Shown: positions 33,213-42,685 of the stretch, in pieces | How positions within the stretch are numbered: position 1 is the stretch's first letter | How the letters are laid out: each line of letters begins with the position of its first letter | DNA from: Ardenticatenaceae bacterium | GTDB taxonomy: Bacteria > Chloroflexota > Anaerolineae > Promineifilales > Promineifilaceae | Direction: 5' to 3' | Length of the DNA stretch: 64,000 bases | NCBI GenBank assembly: GCA_020634395.1 | Contig: JACKBU010000004.1 | Coordinates: 62,001 to 126,000 of the forward strand | Program-made: the position numbers and the translations under genes | The notes under the pieces: model-generated | Told to the model about the DNA's origin: nothing | Databases searched by the model: none | What the model saw: the letters and a program-made list of their open reading frames with translations, nothing else

Positions 33213-34601
33213 ATGACAACACCCCCCATTTCCCCGCCGTCCGCTGCCCTTGCCCCCATTGGCAAAGGTGAAAAGACCGCTTTTACCCTGGGTTCCATCG
33301 GCAAAAACATTCTGTTTTGGGGCATTGGCACCTTTTTGCTGGTTTTTTATACCGACGTGTTTGGGCTGACGCCAACGGCCGTGGGCACCCTGTTCCTCGT
33401 CGCCCGCCTGATGGACGCCGTCAACGACCCCATCGTCGGCTACATCCTCGACCACCTGAAGCCGACGCGCTGGGGGCGGTTTCGGCCGTGGCTGCTCATG
33501 GGCGGCGTGCTGGCCGGATTGAACTTCGCCGCCATGTTTCTGGGACCGGAGCTGTCGTATACCGGCAAACTGGCCTACGCCTATATCACCTATCTGGTGT
33601 TTGGCATTACGTTTGATCTGGTAGACATCCCCTACTCCTCGCTGATGGTGACGATGACCCAGAACACCCACGAGCGCAACAAGCTCAACAGCCTGGTGGC
33701 CATCGGCCTGATTATTGGCACGGGGCTGGCGGTGGTGGCGACTGTGCCGCTGGTGAACATGTTCCCCACGCCGCAGCAGGGCTACCGCATGGTCGGCCTC
33801 ATTTACGGCCTGATTGCGGTGGTGGCGGTGGCGATTTGCGCGGCCGTGGCCAAAGAGCGCGTGCCGCGCGGCCCCGACGAAAGTTATACCCTGCGCCAGT
33901 TGTATCCCATCCTCATCAAAAATCGGCCGTTCATGATTTTGATGCTCTCGACGGTGCTGTTCAGCATCGGCAACTTTGTGGTCACCAGCGCCAACGTCAT
34001 TTTTTACACCTACTTTGTGGGCAGTGCCGATTTGTTTGGTCCGGTGCAGTTGGCCACCGGCCCGGCGATTTTGCTGGCGGCCATTGGGATGCCCTACATG
34101 GCCGGGCGGCTGGGCAAACGCAACACCTACATGCTCGGCTTCGCCCTGACGATTGTCATTGGCGGACTGTTTTTCATCCTGCGGCCGACCAGTTTGCCGC
34201 TGTTGATTGCTCTGGCGGCAGGCATGGCCGTGGCCGGTTCGCCCGGCGCGGCCCTGATTGATTCAATGGTGGCCGACACCAACGAATACGCCGAATGGCA
34301 GACGGGCACGCGCTCGGAGGGGGCGATTCAGGCGGGTTTTACGTTTGTCAAGAAGACGGCCAATGGGCTGGGCGGGGCGCTGGCGGGCTACATGCTGGCC
34401 TGGGTAGGCTACCAGCCGAACGCGGCCCAATCGCCGCAAACGCTAACCGGGCTGCTGGCGATGGTCAGTCTGGTTCCGGCGGCTTTTGCCGTGCTGGCGA
34501 TGATTGCCATGTACTTTTACCCGCTGACGGAGGCGAAGTTTGAGGCGCTGTTGGTGGAGTTGCAGGGGCGGAAAACGGCCGTGTTGGCAGGCAGCGATTG
34601 A
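33213..34601 (+). CDS. GPH-family (MelB-like) sugar:cation symporter
   Basis: 462 residues with about twelve transmembrane helices. The N-terminal LVARLMDAVNDPIVGYILD matches the Asp-rich GPH motif, followed by TRWGRFRPWLLMG. VFGITFDLVDIPYSSLMVTMT and a C-terminal DTNEYAEWQTGTRSEGAIQA segment are also family hallmarks. It should import galactosides or related sugars with Na+ or H+ for the flanking alpha- and beta-galactosidases. ATG 33213 follows TCAGGAG. The C-terminal tail carries an octamer copy (KTAVLAGSD). Confidence 0.93.
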   Translation: MTTPPISPPSAALAPIGKGEKTAFTLGSIGKNILFWGIGTFLLVFYTDVFGLTPTAVGTLFLVARLMDAVNDPIVGYILDHLKPTRWGRFRPWLLMGGVLAGLNFAAMFLGPELSYTGKLAYAYITYLVFGITFDLVDIPYSSLMVTMTQNTHERNKLNSLVAIGLIIGTGLAVVATVPLVNMFPTPQQGYRMVGLIYGLIAVVAVAICAAVAKERVPRGPDESYTLRQLYPILIKNRPFMILMLSTVLFSIGNFVVTSANVIFYTYFVGSADLFGPVQLATGPAILLAAIGMPYMAGRLGKRNTYMLGFALTIVIGGLFFILRPTSLPLLIALAAGMAVAGSPGAALIDSMVADTNEYAEWQTGTRSEGAIQAGFTFVKKTANGLGGALAGYMLAWVGYQPNAAQSPQTLTGLLAMVSLVPAAFAVLAMIAMYFYPLTEAKFEALLVELQGRKTAVLAGSD

Positions 34602-34690
34602 TGAGGGGAGAGGAGACGGCCGTTTCCGCCATAGACGGGTATATGACCTGGAGCGGATGTCAGCAGGTGATGTTAATACTGGAGAGCTAA

Positions 34691-35299
34691 ATGCTGCACA
34701 AGAGTCTGATGCTCGTATGTCTGTTGCTGAGTTTGGTAGGATGTGCTGGAAACGTTGGCGCGCCAATCACCAGTCAGCCGGATACCCCGGAGCTAACAAC
34801 AGAATTTGTCATGGAGAAAGACCTGGAATTTCGGAGTATTAAAAACGGTTTTGTTTTGGAGTATCCTGCAGACTGGAAAGTAGCGGAGGAGAACATGATC
34901 TGGGTAGAGCCAAGTGAGGCTGATTTTCCACAAGATCATCGTTCAATTTTAACTGAGGTAGATTTCATTTTGTTTACAATGGGTCCATATACTGGAAACT
35001 TCAGTAGGAAATGGCGAATCCCTCAGTCTGCGCGCGAAGTGGCACAAGTGATCGTTGGTACAAGGGACTATCCTGAGGTTATCCAACCTGTTAAAGCGGT
35101 TAGTATCAATGGATTTGATGGAGCTACTTCTCTAATAGCTGTTGAGGCTCGCATACCATTGCATAGTTATGAAATTGTACTGCGCATTGCGGATGACAAA
35201 GTACTTGTTATGCATGCATTAGGGCCGGCCAGTCGGAGCGAGGAAATGCAGAACATTCTAAATGCAATAGCGCTCAACATTCGCCCCATAGAGGAATAA
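34691..35299 (+). CDS. Putative lipoprotein
   Basis: 202 residues. The signal ends in LSLVGC with Cys18 as the lipidation site. The mature part has a FVLEYPADWKV motif, as in the PsbP-like/DUF1795 group of lipoproteins where a hydrophobic strand precedes P-x-x-W; no catalytic residues are visible. The gene is visibly richer in A+T than its neighbours, has more TTT/ATA-type codons, and contains no octamer copy, suggesting later acquisition. It interrupts the galactoside cluster. ATG 34691 follows GGAGAG. Confidence 0.75.
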   Translation: MLHKSLMLVCLLLSLVGCAGNVGAPITSQPDTPELTTEFVMEKDLEFRSIKNGFVLEYPADWKVAEENMIWVEPSEADFPQDHRSILTEVDFILFTMGPYTGNFSRKWRIPQSAREVAQVIVGTRDYPEVIQPVKAVSINGFDGATSLIAVEARIPLHSYEIVLRIADDKVLVMHALGPASRSEEMQNILNAIALNIRPIEE

Positions 35300-35857
35300 G
35301 TTGGCTTGTAGCAAACGGCAACCCGGTCCGAGACACTTCTGCGCTGTCGATGGAGAGCTGGGATGGCTGGTGGTGGGGGAGGCAATCGCTTGTTCGGCCA
35401 ATTCACGTGCTTGAGGCGACCCCCACCGAGGCGTAAACGCCCCGGCTGGACAACAACGCCGGTTGAAACCGGCTAAAAGATGAAAAAAAGCCCCGTTTTA
35501 CGGAGCGTCGTTTTATAGCCCGGCGACTTCAGCGCCGGGCGATATGGGCGGTAGACCTGGTAGGCGATTGCTTTGTGGTGGGGAGGGGAACGGCCGTTCC
35601 TTTTCCTCTCAAGTTAACGGCTGTAAGCCTACAAATTGAACGGCCGTAGCCGTAACCTGTACAGTCGGCATAATGGATTCCTTGATGTGGACGCATTATA
35701 ACATACCGGTTTGCTGGCAGAAACGGCCGTTTCCCGCTAGCATCGTGGCGTGAGCGGCAACGGCCGTATCCGTCTCCAATCTAAAAAAGGAAGAACAACC
35801 AATATCAGAGAATGCAGACCGTCCCAGTCTCCAGTCTCTAATCCCCATCTCAACCCT
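35300..35857. other. Long gap between lipoprotein and beta-galactosidase genes
   Basis: 558 bp without a supported gene. The first part is unremarkable. 35430-35540 is a stem-loop array listed separately. From 35580 to 35768 there are four copies of ACGGCCGT, two of them within GAACGGCCGTTC or GAAACGGCCGTTTC extensions. From 35818 there is a CCAGTCTCCAGTCTC word run. No clear promoter for lacZ was found. Confidence 0.7.
35430..35540. repeat. Array of four short stem-loops (REP-like)
   Basis: Four hairpins follow each other: GGCG-taaa-CGCC (35430-35441), GCCGG-ttgaaa-CCGGC (35458-35473), CCG-ttttA-CGG (35493-35503) and GCCCGGCG-acttcag-CGCCGGGC (35518-35540). The layout resembles REP/RAYT-type palindromic elements, but no transposase is nearby. 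The array sits in octamer-free, atypical DNA. Confidence 0.6.
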
Positions 35858-38800
35858 ATGAACAACCAACACTTCTACCAAAACGCCCGCCTCTTCGGCC
35901 TGAACAAAGAACCCGGCCGCTGCACCTCTTCCAGCTTCCCCGATCCGGTGGCTGCCCTGTCCAGCCGCTCGCCCTACGAGCTGTCCCTGGATGGCGACTG
36001 GCGCTTCCACTGGGCGGCCAAACCGGCGGAACGGCCGTCTACCTTCCACCTCCCATCCTTCGACGACAGCGCCTGGGACACCATCCCCGTGCCGTCCAAC
36101 TGGGAGATGCAAGGCTACGGCGCGCCCGTCTATGCCCCGGCCCACATGCCCCGCAGCCTGCGCAAAGACCACATGCCCAACATTGATCCGGACAACAACC
36201 CCGTCGGCTCCTACCGGCGCACCTTCACCGTGCCCGAAAACTGGGCCGGGCGCGAGATCATCCTGCACTTTGGCGGCGTCAGCTCCGCCTGCCTGGTGTG
36301 GGTCAATGGGCAGCAGGTTGGCTACAGTCAGGACAGCATGCTGCCGGCCGAATTCCGCATTACGCCCTTCGTGCAGCCCGGCGAAAACCTGCTGGCCGTG
36401 CTGGTCTACCGCTGGTCGGATGGCTCCTACCTGGAAAACCAGGATATGTGGTTCCTCTCCGGCATCTTCCGGCGCGTCAGGCTGCTGTCCGTGCCGCCCG
36501 CCCACATCCGCGATTTCACCATCACCACCACCTTCGACGCCGATTTTCGGGATGCGGTGCTGCGAGTGGAGGTAGAACTGGCGCGTTGGGGCGGCGAGAC
36601 ACGGCCGTTTATCCTGCAAACAGAACTGTTCAACGACGAGGAGGAGCCGCTGGCTGCAGCTACGGCCGTGACCAGTGGCAATACGGCCGTGTTGGAAACG
36701 GCCGTGGCCCAACCCCGTCCCTGGACCGCCGAAACGCCCCATCGCTACCACCTCCTGCTCACCATGCAAGAGGAGTACGGCAGCCTCGTCGAAGTACGCC
36801 ACGCGACCGTTGGCTTCCGGCAGGTGGCCATTCGGGACAGGCAGTTGTGGGTCAACGGCCGTGCTATCCTCCTCAAAGGCGTCAACCGCCACGATTTCGA
36901 CCCCGTCACCGGCCACACCATGACCCTGGACCGCCTGCGCCAAGACCTGCTAACGATGAAACGCTTCAACATCAACGCCGTGCGCACCTCCCATTACCCC
37001 GACGACGAGCGCTTCTACGACCTGTGCGACGAGCTGGGCCTCTACGTCATGGACGAGGCCAATATCGAAACCCACGGCTACCGCGAAGCCATGCGCGGCG
37101 ACATGCAGTGGCTGCCCGCCATGCAAGACCGCGTCGAGCGCCTGATCGCCCGCGACAAAAACCACCCCTGCGTCATCATCTGGTCGCTGGGCAACGAATC
37201 CAGCAGCGACGACAAGTTCCGCCGCCTGACCGAACGCGTGCATGAACTGGACGGCCGTCCCGTCCACTACGAGCAAGACTACAGCGGTGACTACGTCGAC
37301 ATCTTCTCGGCGATGTATCCCACGCCCGACCAGTGGCAAACGGTTATCGCAGGTGGCATGTACACCGCCCGCACCGCCGCCCTGAAATGGGAAAAAATAG
37401 GCGGTGCCAACACCCTGAATAAACCCCTCGTCCTCTGCGAATACGCCCACGCGATGGGCAACAGCGTTGGCAGCCTGCAAAGCTACATGGACCTGTTCGA
37501 GCGCTACCCGGAGTGCATCGGCGGCTTCATCTGGGACTTTGCCGATCAGGCCATCCTGCGCCACGATGAAAACGGCCGTCCCCTCTGGCACATCGGCGGC
37601 GATTTAGGCGACGAGTACGACTTCGCCATGTTCGGCTGCAACGGCCTCTTTTTCGCCGACCGCACGCCTCATCCATCGGCGTTTGAGGTGAAAAAGGTGT
37701 ACCAGCCCATCGCATTGGAAGCAGTGGACCTGGCCGCCGGACAATTGCGCATAACCAACAAGAACATCTTCACCGATTTAAGCGGCCTGCGAATCCGCTG
37801 GCAGGTGACGGAGGATGGCGAGATTGTGCAAACGGGCGAAACGGCCGCGCCGGACTGCGCGCCGGGCACGGCCGTTTCTCTCCACATTCCCTACACCTTG
37901 CCTGCCGCCCAACCCGGCCGCGAATACCACCTGCTCGTCGAACTGGCGCTGGCCGCGCCCGCGCCCTGGGCCGACGCCGGGCACGTCGTCGCCTGGGAGC
38001 AGTTCGCCCTGCCGGTAAAAGTGCCTGCGCCCCGGCTGGCCGCGCCCGGCGCGATGCCGCCGCTGGACGTGATGGAAACGGCCGTCGCCGTCACCGTCAG
38101 CGGTAAAGGCTTTGCCCTCACCTTCAATCGCCAGACCGGTGCATTGACCGAATTTCTGACGCCCGGCCTATCGCTGCTGGCCGGGCCGCTGCTGCCCAAC
38201 CTCTGGCGCGTGCCCATCGACAACGACGTGGCCCCGCTGGTGCTGGACAGCCGCGCCAAATACCTGGGTTACGCCCGCCAGCCCTGGCGCCGCTTGGACC
38301 CATCTCCCAGATTGGTCCACTCTTTTGATCTCATCCATCCCGTCCCCGCCGTTGTGCAAATAACGGCAAGCTGGCAGGTGGCGCACGGCCGTTCCCCTTT
38401 TACGGCCGTCTACACCATCTACGGCAGCGGCGACGTGGTGGTAAGCTGCCGCTTCGTGCCGGCCATCGACATGGTGCGCTTCGGCATGATGGTTGACGTG
38501 CCCGGCCAGTTCGACCGGCTGACGTGGCTGGGGCGCGGTCCGCACGAGACCATGTGGGACCGGCAAAGCGGCGCGGCCGTGGGGCGCTATTCCCTGCCGG
38601 TGGAGGAAGCCATCCACAACTACGCGCGCCCGCAGGAAAACGGCAACCGTAGCGACGTGCGCTGGGCGACGCTGACCAACGCGGCGGGCGACGGCCTGCT
38701 GGTGGCCGACGCGGGCGGCACGCTGCTAAACATCACCGCTCGCCCCTACACCCAGGACGATCTGGCCGCCGCCACGCGCATCCATGAGCTGCCGCGCCGC

Positions 38801-39112
38801 GAGAGTGTGAGCCTGCTGATCGATTACAAGCAGCGCGGCGTGGGCGGCGACACCCCGGCGGGCAGCCTGCCGCACCCAGAATTCCGGCTGGTGAAAGATC
38901 GGGAGTACCGCTATGCGTTCCGTTTACGGCCGCTCCGCGCCGGTGACGACATTGCCGGCGATGTAGCCTTTGGCCTGCCGGATATTCCGGCGGAGCCGGT
39001 GGTTATGAAGGAACGGGTGGGGTGGGAAACGGCCGTGCTGGCCGCCGCGATTTTGGCTGGCGGTATCGCCGCCTGGCGTTTGTGGCAGAAGAAAAGATTG
39101 GTCGCAAAGTAG
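35858..39112 (+). CDS. lacZ: Beta-galactosidase (GH2) with C-terminal membrane helix
   Basis: 1084 residues, near LacZ length. The jelly-roll (LDGDWRFHW, VPSNWEMQGYG), Ig-like and TIM-barrel domains are in the usual order. GVNRHDFDP is the metal/substrate motif. The acid/base is Glu447 in WSLGNES and the nucleophile Glu528 in LCEYAHAMGN. The C-terminal beta-galactosidase small-chain domain ends in LRPLRAGDDIAGDV. An extra tail adds a transmembrane helix at about 1058-1074 (AVLAAAILAGGIAAWRLW) and basic residues, so the enzyme may be anchored to the inner face of the membrane. No signal peptide is present. ATG 35858 fits the family start; GTG 35750 is unlikely. Fifteen or so octamer copies occur in it. 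Confidence 0.95.
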   Translation: MNNQHFYQNARLFGLNKEPGRCTSSSFPDPVAALSSRSPYELSLDGDWRFHWAAKPAERPSTFHLPSFDDSAWDTIPVPSNWEMQGYGAPVYAPAHMPRSLRKDHMPNIDPDNNPVGSYRRTFTVPENWAGREIILHFGGVSSACLVWVNGQQVGYSQDSMLPAEFRITPFVQPGENLLAVLVYRWSDGSYLENQDMWFLSGIFRRVRLLSVPPAHIRDFTITTTFDADFRDAVLRVEVELARWGGETRPFILQTELFNDEEEPLAAATAVTSGNTAVLETAVAQPRPWTAETPHRYHLLLTMQEEYGSLVEVRHATVGFRQVAIRDRQLWVNGRAILLKGVNRHDFDPVTGHTMTLDRLRQDLLTMKRFNINAVRTSHYPDDERFYDLCDELGLYVMDEANIETHGYREAMRGDMQWLPAMQDRVERLIARDKNHPCVIIWSLGNESSSDDKFRRLTERVHELDGRPVHYEQDYSGDYVDIFSAMYPTPDQWQTVIAGGMYTARTAALKWEKIGGANTLNKPLVLCEYAHAMGNSVGSLQSYMDLFERYPECIGGFIWDFADQAILRHDENGRPLWHIGGDLGDEYDFAMFGCNGLFFADRTPHPSAFEVKKVYQPIALEAVDLAAGQLRITNKNIFTDLSGLRIRWQVTEDGEIVQTGETAAPDCAPGTAVSLHIPYTLPAAQPGREYHLLVELALAAPAPWADAGHVVAWEQFALPVKVPAPRLAAPGAMPPLDVMETAVAVTVSGKGFALTFNRQTGALTEFLTPGLSLLAGPLLPNLWRVPIDNDVAPLVLDSRAKYLGYARQPWRRLDPSPRLVHSFDLIHPVPAVVQITASWQVAHGRSPFTAVYTIYGSGDVVVSCRFVPAIDMVRFGMMVDVPGQFDRLTWLGRGPHETMWDRQSGAAVGRYSLPVEEAIHNYARPQENGNRSDVRWATLTNAAGDGLLVADAGGTLLNITARPYTQDDLAAATRIHELPRRESVSLLIDYKQRGVGGDTPAGSLPHPEFRLVKDREYRYAFRLRPLRAGDDIAGDVAFGLPDIPAEPVVMKERVGWETAVLAAAILAGGIAAWRLWQKKRLVAK

Positions 39113-39208
39113 GAATTGGGACACGGATTTGACGGATTAAAGAGATTCTCAAGGATAAACGGCTTAAAAATCCGTGTAAATCCGTTCAATCCGTGTTATC
39201 CGTGCCCC
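39113..39208. repeat. Word-repeat hairpin (CGGATT / AATCCG words)
   Basis: CACGGATTTGACGGATTAAAG faces AAAATCCGTGTAAATCCGTT and further ATCCGTG words. It lies between the convergent lacZ and arsC genes, where it may stop transcription in both directions. Confidence 0.7.
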
Positions 39209-39220
39209 CTGTATCTCCTT

Positions 39221-39643
39221 TTAGGTGTTGAACATTTCCAGGTAGGGCAGCACCTGCGCGCGAATGTCGTCGCGGACCTGGCGGAAGACGGCCGTTTTCT
39301 CTTCCTCCGTGCCGGTGGCTTTGGCGGGGTCGGGGAAGCTGATGTGGGTGACACGGCCCTGGCCCAGCCACAGCGGGCAGTTTTCGGCGGCGTCGTCGCA
39401 GACGGTGATGACCAGATCGAGGGGTGTTTGCCGGAATTCGTCGGCGGTTTTGGACGTGTGGCTGCTGATGTCGATGCCCAGTTCGGCCAGGGCGGCGATG
39501 GCCAGGGGGTGGACGTAGCCCGATGGCTGCGTGCCGGCCGACACAGCTTCCCAGGAATCGCCTAAAAAGTGATTGGTCAGCCCTTCGGCCATGTGGCTGC
39601 GGCAGGAGTTGCCGGTACAAAGAAACAGGACGCGCTTTTTCAT
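39221..39643 (-). CDS. arsC: Arsenate reductase, LMW-phosphatase type (ArsC)
   Basis: 140 residues. The phosphate loop CTGNSCRS is at residues 9-16 with nucleophile Cys9, followed by MAEGLTNHF and SAGTQPSGYVHPLAI. DLVITVCDDAAENCP places the further redox cysteines of thioredoxin-coupled ArsC, and FPDPAKATGTEEE has the general-acid Asp. It reduces arsenate to arsenite. No arsenite exporter or ArsR is in the window. The ATG at 39643 was chosen over upstream non-ATG codons because the protein then begins as the family does. Confidence 0.92.
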   Translation of the reverse strand: MKKRVLFLCTGNSCRSHMAEGLTNHFLGDSWEAVSAGTQPSGYVHPLAIAALAELGIDISSHTSKTADEFRQTPLDLVITVCDDAAENCPLWLGQGRVTHISFPDPAKATGTEEEKTAVFRQVRDDIRAQVLPYLEMFNT

Positions 39644-40013
39644 AGGTGGTTTTCTCCAGAGTTGCAGATTGGGACGCGGATTTTCGCGGGTGCGGCGGAT
39701 TTTTGTGTTGGGGGAATGATACGTTGGGTGGGGCGGCGGGAGCAAGCGGGGGGTGTTAAGGTTTGGTTAACGGCCGTTTAAACTGAAGAAGGCGACCCGC
39801 AGGTCGCCTTCTTCAATTCCCACTATTTCCCACTGAACCGCGCATTTCAGCACAAGTCACTTAGAATGATAGGGGATTTAGCCAGAAATATCTACGGAAA
39901 GATTGCCAGAAAAACGGCCGTGTCTCTTTAGATAGTGTGCCCTAAACACCTTTAAAATCCAGCATGCAAACGGGCGAGCTTGTGGTAAAACTTCAGCACA
40001 AGGAGAATTATCT
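39644..40013. other. Divergent gap between arsC and the EamA gene
   Basis: 370 bp that should hold promoters for both flanking genes. The clearest structure is a perfect 13-bp stem with a CGCA loop at 39785-39814 (GAAGAAGGCGACC and its complement). Since no gene ends here, it is not an obvious terminator. Two octamer copies lie at about 39771 and 39914. AAGGAG precedes the EamA start. No confident promoter was found. Confidence 0.6.
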
Positions 40014-40919
40014 ATGTGGAAACGCCTTTCGCCCCACACGCAGGCCGTTTTGCAGGCTTTGTTTGTGACTTTTCTGTGGTCCACTTCCTGGGTGCTGATC
40101 AAAATTGGACTGACGGACATTCCGGCGCTGACGTTTGCCGGGCTGCGGTATGTGCTGGCATTTTTGGTGCTGATTCCGCTGTATTTGCGAACGGCGCAGG
40201 CCACGCCGCTGCGGGCGCTGACGCGGCGTGATTGGCTGGCGCTGGCGCTGCTGGGGCTGGTGTATTACACCATTACCCAGGGGACGCAGTTTTTGGGTCT
40301 GGTGTATTTACCGGCGATTACGTTTAGCTTGCTGCTGAATGCCACGGCCGTTGTGACGGCCGTCTTGGGCGTGCTGTTTCTGGCGGAACGGCCGTCGGGG
40401 CAGCAGTGGGCGGGGGTGGCCGTGTTTATCGGCGGCGTGTTGGTCTACTTTTTGCCCAAGCAAATCCCGCCCGGGCAGGCTATCGGCTACGCGATTGCCA
40501 CGATCACCATTTTTGCCAATTCCTTCTCCGGCATTTTGGGGCGGGCGATCAACCGGCAAAATCGGCTGCATCCATTGACGGTGACGCTGGTGAGCATGGG
40601 CATTGGCAGCGTGCTGCTGCTGGGTTTGGGCCTGGCGACAGAACCATGGCCCGTGCTGACGTGGCAGAGTTGGCTGCTGATTTTGTTTCTGGCGGTGGTA
40701 AATACGGCGTTTGCCTTTACGTTGTGGAACCATACCCTGCGCACGCTGTCGGCGATGGAATCGAGCATTATCAACAACACCATGCTCATCCAGATCACGC
40801 TGCTGGCCTGGCTGTTCCTGGGCGAGACGTTAAGCTGGCTGGACGTGGTGGGCCTGGCCCTGGCAGCCATCGGTGTGTTAATGGTGCAGCTTAAGCGCGG
40901 CCTAAAAGCTAACAGCTAA
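40014..40919 (+). CDS. EamA/DMT-superfamily transporter
   Basis: 301 residues with ten predicted transmembrane helices in two EamA repeats (about 10-145 and 155-295). FLWSTSWVLIKIGLTDIPALTFAGLRY is a typical first repeat, and LGETLSWLDVVGLALAAIGVLMV the typical end of the second. Members export amino acids or other small metabolites; the substrate is not deducible. ATG 40014 follows AAGGAG. Three octamer copies lie close together at 40341-40396. Confidence 0.9.
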   Translation: MWKRLSPHTQAVLQALFVTFLWSTSWVLIKIGLTDIPALTFAGLRYVLAFLVLIPLYLRTAQATPLRALTRRDWLALALLGLVYYTITQGTQFLGLVYLPAITFSLLLNATAVVTAVLGVLFLAERPSGQQWAGVAVFIGGVLVYFLPKQIPPGQAIGYAIATITIFANSFSGILGRAINRQNRLHPLTVTLVSMGIGSVLLLGLGLATEPWPVLTWQSWLLILFLAVVNTAFAFTLWNHTLRTLSAMESSIINNTMLIQITLLAWLFLGETLSWLDVVGLALAAIGVLMVQLKRGLKANS

Positions 40920-40951
40920 CAGCTTATAGCTTTTAGCTGTTAGCTGTTAGT
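40908..40951. repeat. Word-repeat hairpin (AGCTAACAGC words)
   Basis: AGCTAACAGCTAACAGCTTATAGC faces TTTTAGCTGTTAGCTGTTAG. It overlaps the stop of the EamA gene and the end of the convergent kinase gene, so a two-way terminator is plausible. Confidence 0.75.
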
Positions 40952-42685
40952 CTGTTTCCGGGGGAGGCGGATGAAGAAGGTGCTGCCGGGGCATGTTTCC
41001 TCGTCGTAGCCGGGGCTTTCGACCCAGATTTCGCCCTGGTGGGCGTGGATGATGCCGCGGGCGATGGCCAGGCCAAGGCCGGGTCCGCCGCCCTTGAACT
41101 TGGTTTTGCCGGTGGAGTGCAGGTCTACCCGGCCGATCTGGTAAAACTTGCTGAAGATGAATTCTTGTTTGTCGGGGTCGATGCCGATGCCGGTGTCCTG
41201 AATGGTGATTTCGACAGTAGTGGGCGTGGGGTAACGGCCGTTTACCACAATCTGCCCTCCATCTGGCGTGTACTTAATGGCGTTTACCAGAAGCTGGGAA
41301 AAGACTTTGTACAGCGCTTCGGGGTCGCCTTCGATCAATTCAAGTTGTTGCAGGCCGGGCTGCACGTCCAGCATGATGTGCCGGTCGGCCAGGGCGCCGC
41401 TCATTTGCTGTTGAAGCTGCTGCCATAGAGCAGCCAGGGAGAGGGGCTGGAAGTAGAGTTCCAGATCGGCATTGTCGATTTTGGCGATGTCGAGCATGCT
41501 TTCCACAATTTCGTGCAGCCGCTGCACGCCACGGTAAATGCCGGCCACGATGCGCGCCTGATTTTCGTCGCTGCTGAATTTGGGGCTTTCCAGCAAAATC
41601 TGGGTGTAGCCTTTGATCAGGGAAATGGGGGTGAACAGTTCGTGCGAAGCGACGTTGATGAAATCGGACTTGGCCTGGTCCATCTGGGCCAGTTGGCCGT
41701 AGGCGTTTTGCAGGGCGGCGGTGCGCCGGAGGACTTCTTGTTCCAGGCGGATGTTAAAGCGGGCGAGACGGCCGTATGACCTGGCGTTCTGCATGGCGAT
41801 GGCCAACTGGTCGGCCATCATGCGCAGCACCGTGCGATCTTCTTCGTCAAAGGCGTCCACTTTGTCGTCTTGCACGTCCAGCACGCCGATCATCGTTTTG
41901 CCCACCAGCAGCGGAATGGCATATTCTGATCCGGTATGCGGCAGGCCCTTGTTGGGCAGGTACACCGGGTCCTGGCGCACGTCGTTGGTCAGATAAATTT
42001 CATGATGGCGCCACACGTGGGCCACGATGCTGCGCGGCATGTCGAGGGGTATTTCTGTGTTCACCAACTGCTGCTCCTCAAAATCACGGCCGGCTATGGC
42101 CTGCAGGATCAGGGCCTGCTGCCGGCCGCTTTTTACCCAGACGGCCACGCAGTAATACAGAAATCGGGACTGGATGAGCCGTGTGGCTTTCGCCAGCAGG
42201 TCGTTCATGTTGAGGATAGAGGTGACCTGCTGGCCGAGTTTGCTGCTGGTTTCCAGGTAGTTGGCGTGCTGCTGGTAGCTGCGCGTCAGCAGTTGGTTTT
42301 TCAGGTGGATGGTGATGCGGGCGGCCAGTTCGCGTTTGCTGAGGGGCTTGGTGATGTAATCGACGGCGCCGTGCTGGAACCCTTTGACTTTGTCTTCGGT
42401 AGTCGACAGGGCAGTCATAAAGATGACAGGGATGTCGGCCGTGAGCGGGTCTTGTTTGAGGGCGTCGCAGACTTGCAGGCCGTTCATCTCGGGCATGACG
42501 ACGTCGAGGAGGATGAGGTGGGGGAGGTATTCGCGGGCGACATCCAGGGCGGTACGGCCGTTTTCCGCTGTCAGCACGCCAAAACCCAGACTCGTCAGGT
42601 AAGTACCTACGATGGTGAGGTTGGCGGGCGTATCATCCACCGCCAAGATTGTGAATTGCGAGAAATCAAGTTCAAGCGGGTCCAT
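40940..42685 (-). CDS. Hybrid sensor histidine kinase (REC–GAF–HisKA–HATPase)
   Basis: 581 residues. An N-terminal receiver domain has acidic VDD and phospho-acceptor Asp61 in LILLDVVMPEMNG. A GAF domain covers about 150-305, and a short coiled coil follows. The HisKA box has His348 in VASHELFTPISL. The ATP-binding domain has N and G boxes (INAIKYTPDGG, DTGIGIDPDK, GPGLGLAIARG). No transmembrane helix is present, so it is cytoplasmic. A receiver at the N-terminus suggests it gets phosphate from another kinase. Its own target is unknown. ATG 42685 was chosen because it starts right at the REC domain. Confidence 0.92.
   Translation of the reverse strand: MDPLELDFSQFTILAVDDTPANLTIVGTYLTSLGFGVLTAENGRTALDVAREYLPHLILLDVVMPEMNGLQVCDALKQDPLTADIPVIFMTALSTTEDKVKGFQHGAVDYITKPLSKRELAARITIHLKNQLLTRSYQQHANYLETSSKLGQQVTSILNMNDLLAKATRLIQSRFLYYCVAVWVKSGRQQALILQAIAGRDFEEQQLVNTEIPLDMPRSIVAHVWRHHEIYLTNDVRQDPVYLPNKGLPHTGSEYAIPLLVGKTMIGVLDVQDDKVDAFDEEDRTVLRMMADQLAIAMQNARSYGRLARFNIRLEQEVLRRTAALQNAYGQLAQMDQAKSDFINVASHELFTPISLIKGYTQILLESPKFSSDENQARIVAGIYRGVQRLHEIVESMLDIAKIDNADLELYFQPLSLAALWQQLQQQMSGALADRHIMLDVQPGLQQLELIEGDPEALYKVFSQLLVNAIKYTPDGGQIVVNGRYPTPTTVEITIQDTGIGIDPDKQEFIFSKFYQIGRVDLHSTGKTKFKGGGPGLGLAIARGIIHAHQGEIWVESPGYDEETCPGSTFFIRLPRKQTNS

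Noticed and set aside
35420..35545. Insertion sequence or group II intron remnant
   Set aside because: Only short stem-loops are present, with no transposase or reverse transcriptase fragment and no target duplication that I can see.
35696..36943. 415-codon minus-strand open frame over the start of lacZ
   Set aside because: Shadow frame of GH2 with no ribosome site or domain.
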